Notes under the pieces: model-generated
Told to the model about the DNA's origin: nothing
Seen by the model: only the letters and a program-made list of their open reading frames with translations
Database searches by the model: none
Made by a program: the position numbers and the translations under genes
Assembly: GCF_000024465.1 (NCBI RefSeq)
Contig: NC_014010.1
Span: forward strand, 1,798,001 to 1,862,000
Direction: 5' to 3'
Source: Candidatus Puniceispirillum marinum IMCC1322
Lineage (GTDB): Bacteria > Pseudomonadota > Alphaproteobacteria > Puniceispirillales > Puniceispirillaceae
Length of the DNA: 64,000 bases
Shown: positions 58,960 to 64,000 of the stretch, in pieces
Position numbering within the stretch: position 1 is the stretch's first letter
Layout of the letters: each line of letters starts with the position of its first letter

Positions 58960-60164
58960 TTTTTCCTCTTACTATTACTTGCCTGAAGCTTGAAAATTTC
59001 TGAAATAACTGGATATCCTGCCTCATTAAGCATATCCGACAATTCTCGCATTGCCGTAATTGTAGGCGCTTGTTCAAATGACTGAAAAGCTTCGCTTAGC
59101 TCAATTTCTTCCAACTTCTCAATCTGAAGAATAGTTTTACTTTCGTCTTCAAATTCGAGGCTTTCTAAGATAATTTCGCTAGATTCAGTAGCCAAATTCT
59201 GTTCGCCTAATTCGAAGCTGGCTGGGACAGTTCCAAAACTGTTGATAATTAGATGAGTCAGCCAGGTGTCGTTATCTAGGGTATTCGTCGCCTTCAAATT
59301 ATCGAATTCATTTATTGCGCCATCAAGCATATCAACTGAGGGCATGCGAGTCATATTCCGCTTTTTTGGTTCAATCTTTATCCGCCCCAGATAGAAGCTT
59401 ATTTTTTCGAGAACCACACAGTTGGGATATAAAGCATCTGCAAGTGCAGGAAGTTTTTTGGTGGCTAGGGCTGGCAGCAAAGTTTGGCATATATATGGGT
59501 TGAAAGGGGCTTCATCTAGTAATGAAAAAATCCCCGAGAGTTCTGTAGGAATACCCTCAGCTCTAAGCGCTCGCCCGCTAAACTCAAAATTTTTGGGACT
59601 TAGGCTGTTTTGTCCAGGGAACATCGCATATGAGTGGCCTAGATAATTAACCCGCCATAATTTCATTGCTGATGCATACAAATTTAGATCTGGATAGGCT
59701 AGTGATAGCTCAATTGCAAATTCAGGCGTAATCAAAGACGACTGTGTTTTGACTAGTTGTTGAATTTTTTCCACCAAGTCATTGTCACTTATTTGTGGTG
59801 GATCATCAGGAATATTCCCAGAAAACACAAAATGCCATTTATTATTAATTTTTTTGCGTTTTATGTTTTCAAACCCTGTCACGTCTGAAGATTTGTAATA
59901 TCCATTACGCAATATGGACTCTAATCGACCTTGGTGAGGATCCCGCACAATTGATAGTGCAAAAGAGACATCGGCAAAATATAACTCAAGCATCTGCACT
60001 TGAGCCGTTAATCTGGCACGATCAAGAAATATTTTTTGTTCCAGTTTGCTTTTTGGAGGATCAAGCGCAAATTCCACAGTAACGGTGCGCGCTTCTACGC
60101 TCATTGGCAAAAGTGCGGTCATCACAAAAGCTAAGAAGCGTATAGCGCGAAAACTAAAAATCAT
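58956..60164 (-). CDS. Exported protein of unknown function (fourth gene of operon)
   Basis: Protein of about 402 aa with a Sec signal (MIFSFRAIRFLAFVMTALLP, cleavage after SVEA). The mature part begins TVTVEFALDPPKSKLEQKIF and is mostly helical; it contains NYLGHSYAMFPGQNSLSPKNF and ends in a Lys-rich NSKRKK. No domain was recognised. The open frame extends to 60212, but the start at 60164 gives a proper signal peptide and an 11-bp overlap with the gene before it. Coupling at both ends shows it belongs to the operon. Confidence 0.72.
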   Translation of the reverse strand: MIFSFRAIRFLAFVMTALLPMSVEARTVTVEFALDPPKSKLEQKIFLDRARLTAQVQMLELYFADVSFALSIVRDPHQGRLESILRNGYYKSSDVTGFENIKRKKINNKWHFVFSGNIPDDPPQISDNDLVEKIQQLVKTQSSLITPEFAIELSLAYPDLNLYASAMKLWRVNYLGHSYAMFPGQNSLSPKNFEFSGRALRAEGIPTELSGIFSLLDEAPFNPYICQTLLPALATKKLPALADALYPNCVVLEKISFYLGRIKIEPKKRNMTRMPSVDMLDGAINEFDNLKATNTLDNDTWLTHLIINSFGTVPASFELGEQNLATESSEIILESLEFEDESKTILQIEKLEEIELSEAFQSFEQAPTITAMRELSDMLNEAGYPVISEIFKLQASNSKRKK

Positions 60165-61551
60165 CTTCAGTTGTTGAGGCCCCGGATGAGCCAGATATCC
60201 CAACACTACCATTACTCTTTAATCTCGTGCTTGAAGAATTTTTAGCTGGGTTAGTGGCCTTTTTAATAGGTTGATTATTTGCGTTAATTTCATCCTGAGA
60301 TTTTTTCATTGATGCAGGTGTCCACACAAGAATAGCTCCTGCAATTGGTTGTTTTGAAACAGGATGTTTTACGCCCCAAAATTTTGGTTTGGCCCCTACG
60401 ATATCTAAAGCTGAAGATGCTGACTCAATGGCTACATCTAAGGCTGAGCCACCTTCGTAAATTTCACCACCATCCGCCAATTCTTTATAATTAGTGTAAT
60501 TTTGGGAGTTTTTTGTTTTGAGGGCAATTTCACCCATAAAAGTACGAAGATCGCCTTGTGCACGAGCTAAAGCTTCCTCTTTTGCTGCTTTGAGCATTAG
60601 TTGTGAGCTTGATTTTGCGCCTGCTTGGGCATATGAAATGACAGCATAGTTTCCATTTTCATCCCGGACAATCTGAACCCCGTATGAAGTCAGTAATTCC
60701 ATCAGGCCTTTATTCGTTTTTGGGTTAGGAATATGTTGTGATAGAGGTTTGCCAACCTTGGCTTTGGGAAGATAGCTTGGGTCTTGGGATACTATAGCCC
60801 TGGCAACATTCCTTAAATTATCGGAAGTTACCATAACAACACAAACTTCACCCTTTTTTCCTTTACGCGACGTTTCAGCAACAAAACCGCGGCTGGTGCC
60901 AATAAGCATCTCTCTTGAAATAGTGTTGACTGCATTGTTGAATGTCTCGCCACCAAGGGTAGCAACAATGTCATCAGCTTCCTCAGCCGTTTCAGGTTCT
61001 GGTGGGGCTGTAGACGCTAATTCCTTATCAAGTTCGCGGTGAACCACTTCTAATGATTTCTTAAATGCCGATTTTAAGTCACGATTATCAACCGATGCAG
61101 CAGCGCCTTCATCGGTTGCTGGTTCAGGAAAATTTCCAGCAAAAATACGGGTTGAAACCTGACGCGCAACCTTAGCACGTAACGCCTCTAGGATATTGCC
61201 TTTAGCCTCAAGAACTGCCTTGTCATAGGCGTTCTGTCGTTCATTGATGTAGTTAGGGTGACCCGGTTCTACCAGCACAATGCCCATCCCTACAGAAACT
61301 GAAAACGGCTTGGTTGGATCATTCCACCCTTTGGCTTCAACATGATCATCACAGACGGTTGTGATGCCATCGAGCGGTTCCAATTTCAGCTCAACTTCTG
61401 CATCTATATCAAGAACATCTTCATTTGCTAGTGCCAACTTTGGCGCTAATAAAGTCATAGCAAAGGCCACAGAAACAGCACAACAGAGCCTTTTACAATT
61501 AGCCTTATCACTTATGCCAAAATGAATTTTTCTTTTTGATAGGTGACGCAT
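60154..61551 (-). CDS. Exported protein, possibly DUF6844-like (third gene of operon)
   Basis: Protein of 465 aa. A 43-residue signal region (basic start, then CCAVSVAFAMTLLAPKLALA) precedes the mature NEDVLDIDAEVELKLEPL. A domain FSVSVGMGIVLVEPGHPNYI followed by NERQNAYDKAVLEAKGNILEALRAKVARQV has the repeated-alanine helix seen in FlgT-N/LPP20-type modules; a second such helix is SQLMLKAAKEEALARAQGDL near residue 320. The C-terminus is Ser/Gly-rich and acidic. The DUF6844 match is from memory and uncertain. 10 bp separate it from the FlgT-like gene. Confidence 0.72.
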   Translation of the reverse strand: MRHLSKRKIHFGISDKANCKRLCCAVSVAFAMTLLAPKLALANEDVLDIDAEVELKLEPLDGITTVCDDHVEAKGWNDPTKPFSVSVGMGIVLVEPGHPNYINERQNAYDKAVLEAKGNILEALRAKVARQVSTRIFAGNFPEPATDEGAAASVDNRDLKSAFKKSLEVVHRELDKELASTAPPEPETAEEADDIVATLGGETFNNAVNTISREMLIGTSRGFVAETSRKGKKGEVCVVMVTSDNLRNVARAIVSQDPSYLPKAKVGKPLSQHIPNPKTNKGLMELLTSYGVQIVRDENGNYAVISYAQAGAKSSSQLMLKAAKEEALARAQGDLRTFMGEIALKTKNSQNYTNYKELADGGEIYEGGSALDVAIESASSALDIVGAKPKFWGVKHPVSKQPIAGAILVWTPASMKKSQDEINANNQPIKKATNPAKNSSSTRLKSNGSVGISGSSGASTTEDDF

Positions 61552-61561
61552 ATCACTACTC

Positions 61562-62803
61562 CTAGTTAAAGCTCTGTTTCATTTCTTCAATTCGGTTTTT
61601 TGCTTTTTTTACATTCTTGCGATTTGCTTCGAGGGTTGCTGTGGTATTTGAGCGCAATGGTCTAACAATGTATTTATAACCAGTGAGTTTAGTGACGTCG
61701 CCCACTTCTATCTCGATAATACGCCCAGTAGACTGCTTTGACTGAACACGTTCAATTTTGATCTTACCAACGGGAATTTCCTGAAAACCAAGGCTTTCTT
61801 TTGTGTAGGGATCGATCATTCGTTCACCAAGTTGAACAAGTTCATAGATTTCGTTTCTGACAAATGTCTTGCCGCCCTGACCAATGGTTACAGCATCACC
61901 ATCGATTGCCACAATTCGGGCTGGATATATTGCGTTTTGAATGGTTTGACCGATCACGCGGCCACCGTCTTTGGCTAGCGTGCGATAATCTTGTTCACTC
62001 CGGATCACAATAGTGTCGGAAAATTTAATCTGAGACGTGGCAACATCAAGAATGCGCACGCTGATCTCGCCGACGACCTGCTTTGATTCTTTGATTCGGT
62101 TATTGGTTTTCATTTTTTTCTGATAGATATTAGTATTGAGTTCACGCATGATCATCACCACCAGATAATCTGTGCCGACCTTGTTCCCCAAGCGTGCCAA
62201 TTCTCTGGTCGCCATTCCGGATGTAGCAATGTAATTAAGCTCGGTCTGCGTATCAGCAAGGTTATTTCGATCTATCATCGCAAAACGGCGCGTCTGGGTG
62301 AGGTAGTCAACCACCGCATTTTGAATGGCAAGAGCTGTTGCGTCGGCCGCACGCCGATCGGACACGTTATCATCCACATATAGCCCAGAAACCGCCATAC
62401 GCAGGCGGTTCAGTTGTTTTGATTGTTTCAGTTTTGAGATGCGAACTGCCAGTTGAACAACGTAGTTATTTCCCAGAGACGCATCGCGCCCCGAAGATAG
62501 AACATCATAGCCATCTACGACGCCCTTAGTTGCTGTGGTGATGTCTTTAGAAAAAGCGGAGGCAGCGGTGTAGGATTCAGCCTGATTAGTCTCGGTGCTA
62601 ACAGTCGCCATCTCAAGCCGGCTTTGTGAGGCTACTTCTACACCATTCACCATGCTGACGGCTGATTGCAAGCCATCTAAAATGGCATCACCAAGGGTTA
62701 AACCCATACCTTCTACATTTACCTCAACGATCTCAACACGCGCGACAGCTGCGTTTGGAACGGCCATATATATTGCGGTTAAAAGTAAAAATAACTTTAA
62801 CAT
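61562..62803 (-). CDS. FlgT/CsgG-like exported protein (second gene of operon)
   Basis: Protein of 413 aa with a Sec signal (LKLFLLLTAIYMAVPNAAVA) and no lipobox. Three modules can be seen. The N-terminal one is FlgT-N-like: VEVNVEGMGLTLGDAILDGL, then QSAVSMVNGVEVAS. The middle one (about residues 150-280) is CsgG/FlgO-like: TRRFAMIDRNNLADTQTELN, LARLGNKVGTDYLVVMIM, GEISVRILDVATSQIKFSDT. The C-terminal one is a beta domain like FlgT-C: ARIVAIDGDAVTIGQGGKTF, GERMIDPYTKESLGFQEIPVGKIKI. Known relatives sit at the flagellar H-ring or in curli-type secretion; no such genes adjoin here. Confidence 0.75.
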   Translation of the reverse strand: MLKLFLLLTAIYMAVPNAAVARVEIVEVNVEGMGLTLGDAILDGLQSAVSMVNGVEVASQSRLEMATVSTETNQAESYTAASAFSKDITTATKGVVDGYDVLSSGRDASLGNNYVVQLAVRISKLKQSKQLNRLRMAVSGLYVDDNVSDRRAADATALAIQNAVVDYLTQTRRFAMIDRNNLADTQTELNYIATSGMATRELARLGNKVGTDYLVVMIMRELNTNIYQKKMKTNNRIKESKQVVGEISVRILDVATSQIKFSDTIVIRSEQDYRTLAKDGGRVIGQTIQNAIYPARIVAIDGDAVTIGQGGKTFVRNEIYELVQLGERMIDPYTKESLGFQEIPVGKIKIERVQSKQSTGRIIEIEVGDVTKLTGYKYIVRPLRSNTTATLEANRKNVKKAKNRIEEMKQSFN

Positions 62804-62869
62804 TAATCAAAGCTCTCGCGCTCTTATAGTCAAACTCATTACAAAATTAATTTAGTTAAATAGCATTTA

Positions 62870-64000
62870 TTAGTTTACACCTTTTGCGTTTAACCGACTG
62901 ACAATCTCATTTGCCGTAAAGTCTCCAGCCGTGATTAAAGCATTACGAACAGCTGTGTTATCTTCGGGCCCCCCCGCTTGGGCTTGTACCGGGCCTATTG
63001 CCGCAACTTTCTTTGGAAGACGCTTGGCCAAGCTAAGTACCTCACCATTTATTGAAACAACAACATTATAGCCTTCAACACCTGACGCGCGTGGCTGGTT
63101 GATATCAATTGTACCAATAGCCAGATATTCCACCTCACAATCGCGTGCTGCTGTAATCACAGATTTACGTGTTTCACGAGACATTTTCCCATTGAGCGCC
63201 AATTCTTCTTCGACAATTTCTAGTTCTTCACCACCGCATTCATTGACAAGGTCCACATAGTCGATGGGCTCATAATTTGCGAGCGACAATACCTCTGCCA
63301 TTTTGGTACTAAAATCAGCAGAAGGCACCACATCATATTCACGTATGACTGAGGTGGTTTCGGTGCCACGATTCACAGTTTTGCCTGAACTCTGGCTACT
63401 GTTTTTAGACTCGCTTAGCGTGCTTTCCACGGCAGTTGTATCATCTTGAGCTTCTACAATTTCAACGCTTTTCAGTGAACGAGAACTAGAATTTTTTTCA
63501 ACATCGGCATCATAGGTCGTAGTGTCACCACCGGCTGTATAAGTTGCTTGTTTTGCGGCGAATATCCAAACCATGTAAGCACCATCACCATCACCACCAC
63601 CTGATGCTTGAGTAAACAAGCCATCAACTAATGACTGATTTATTGTTAACAGCGCTTCGGCATTCACTATTTTAGATTTCTTATCAACTTTGTGACTAAG
63701 CTCTTTTCCAAGAATGTAATTATCCAAATTACCCAGGATTTCCGACCCACGCGCTAGATATTGTTGCATTCGCCCAGCTTCCATGCAGGTGCTGATATAT
63801 TTATTCCAAGCGGCGAGTAAAGCTTGTTGGCGGGCTTCTTCTATGTCTTCAGGTTTTGGTTTTTTTGAAAAATTACTTTTGGGCGTGTAAACAATTGAAG
63901 CCGATCCATAGAAAGGCTGATCTGAAAAGCAGCTTGCTAGGGTCTGATGACTAAAAAAACTTGTTAAACCAAAAAATAAAACACTAGCTAAAACAAGCGA
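62870..64000 (-). CDS. Exported CsgG/FlgO-like protein, 5' end outside the window (first visible gene of operon)
   Basis: The frame stays open from the internal ATG at 63784 to the window edge, so the start lies beyond 64000. The visible 376 codons begin with a hydrophobic segment LVLASVLFFGLTSFFS and TLASCFSDQP, probably the signal peptide, so little is missing. Next is an alanine-rich helix (EEARQQALLAAWNKYISTCM), then Ser/Thr-rich acidic linkers (SSSRSLKSVEIV, SESKNSSQSSGKT). The C-terminal domain (EYLAIGTIDINQPR, YNVVVSINGEVLSLAKRLP, AGDFTANEIVSRL) has a CsgG/FlgO-like pattern. 66 bp separate it from the next gene. Confidence 0.72.
   Translation of the reverse strand, partial: SLVLASVLFFGLTSFFSHQTLASCFSDQPFYGSASIVYTPKSNFSKKPKPEDIEEARQQALLAAWNKYISTCMEAGRMQQYLARGSEILGNLDNYILGKELSHKVDKKSKIVNAEALLTINQSLVDGLFTQASGGGDGDGAYMVWIFAAKQATYTAGGDTTTYDADVEKNSSSRSLKSVEIVEAQDDTTAVESTLSESKNSSQSSGKTVNRGTETTSVIREYDVVPSADFSTKMAEVLSLANYEPIDYVDLVNECGGEELEIVEEELALNGKMSRETRKSVITAARDCEVEYLAIGTIDINQPRASGVEGYNVVVSINGEVLSLAKRLPKKVAAIGPVQAQAGGPEDNTAVRNALITAGDFTANEIVSRLNAKGVN

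Overview
The window looks like a chromosomal segment of a free-living marine alphaproteobacterium. The gene order secB | dnaQ-coaE-maf-DUF299 | hemE-hemJ-rho | mnmE-mnmG-rsmG-parA-parB | holA-lptE-leuS is the classic origin-proximal order of Alphaproteobacteria. CcrM, TimA, DUF3576 and a DUF299 regulator fit the same class. The moderate base composition, the porin and the overall gene set suggest the SAR116 / Puniceispirillum group; that is inference from memory, not a search.

Layout. 0-9.7 kb: envelope and housekeeping genes (BON lipoprotein, gshB, comM, HIT, GNAT, Smr/XRE, timA, fxsA, secB, dnaQ, coaE, maf). 9.7-26.5 kb: the origin domain. The gap between the DUF299 gene and hemE (10502-10890) is the best oriC candidate, with near-consensus DnaA boxes and an AT-rich tract. 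Eight perfect 16-bp parS palindromes lie between 14.1 and 19.0 kb, next to parAB. 26.5-31.1 kb: porin, yggS, ribA, an orphan response regulator and tRNA-Gln. 31.2-51.2 kb: an STT3-type oligosaccharyltransferase, ispE, a TPR lipoprotein, ETF-QO, a UDG, a lytic transglycosylase, moaB, rnhB, ccrM, apt, malate synthase G, and a nucleotide-sugar block (manB/pgm, galU, gmhA, ugd). 51.2-56.2 kb: a small accessory region with a segmental duplication, two VOC-type genes (one probably broken), two SDRs and a tartrate/malate dehydrogenase. 56.2-64 kb: an AT-richer accessory region with a divergent exported protein and a tightly packed minus-strand operon of five exported proteins, at least one with a FlgT/CsgG-like architecture. 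The operon runs off the right edge.

A striking feature is the number of short tandem arrays, with units from 12 to 54 bp. Three arrays sit immediately 3' of rho, parB and yggS and consist of long hairpins that share the outer arms GCATCATC/GATGATGC but differ inside, like a REP family arranged in tandem. Smaller arrays lie upstream of mnmE, near ETF-QO, after ccrM, beside the tRNA, and inside maf, rsmG and the UDG gene.

The strongest candidate for an undescribed system is the five-gene exported operon at 57520-64000. The STT3 gene standing alone without a pgl-type cluster is second.
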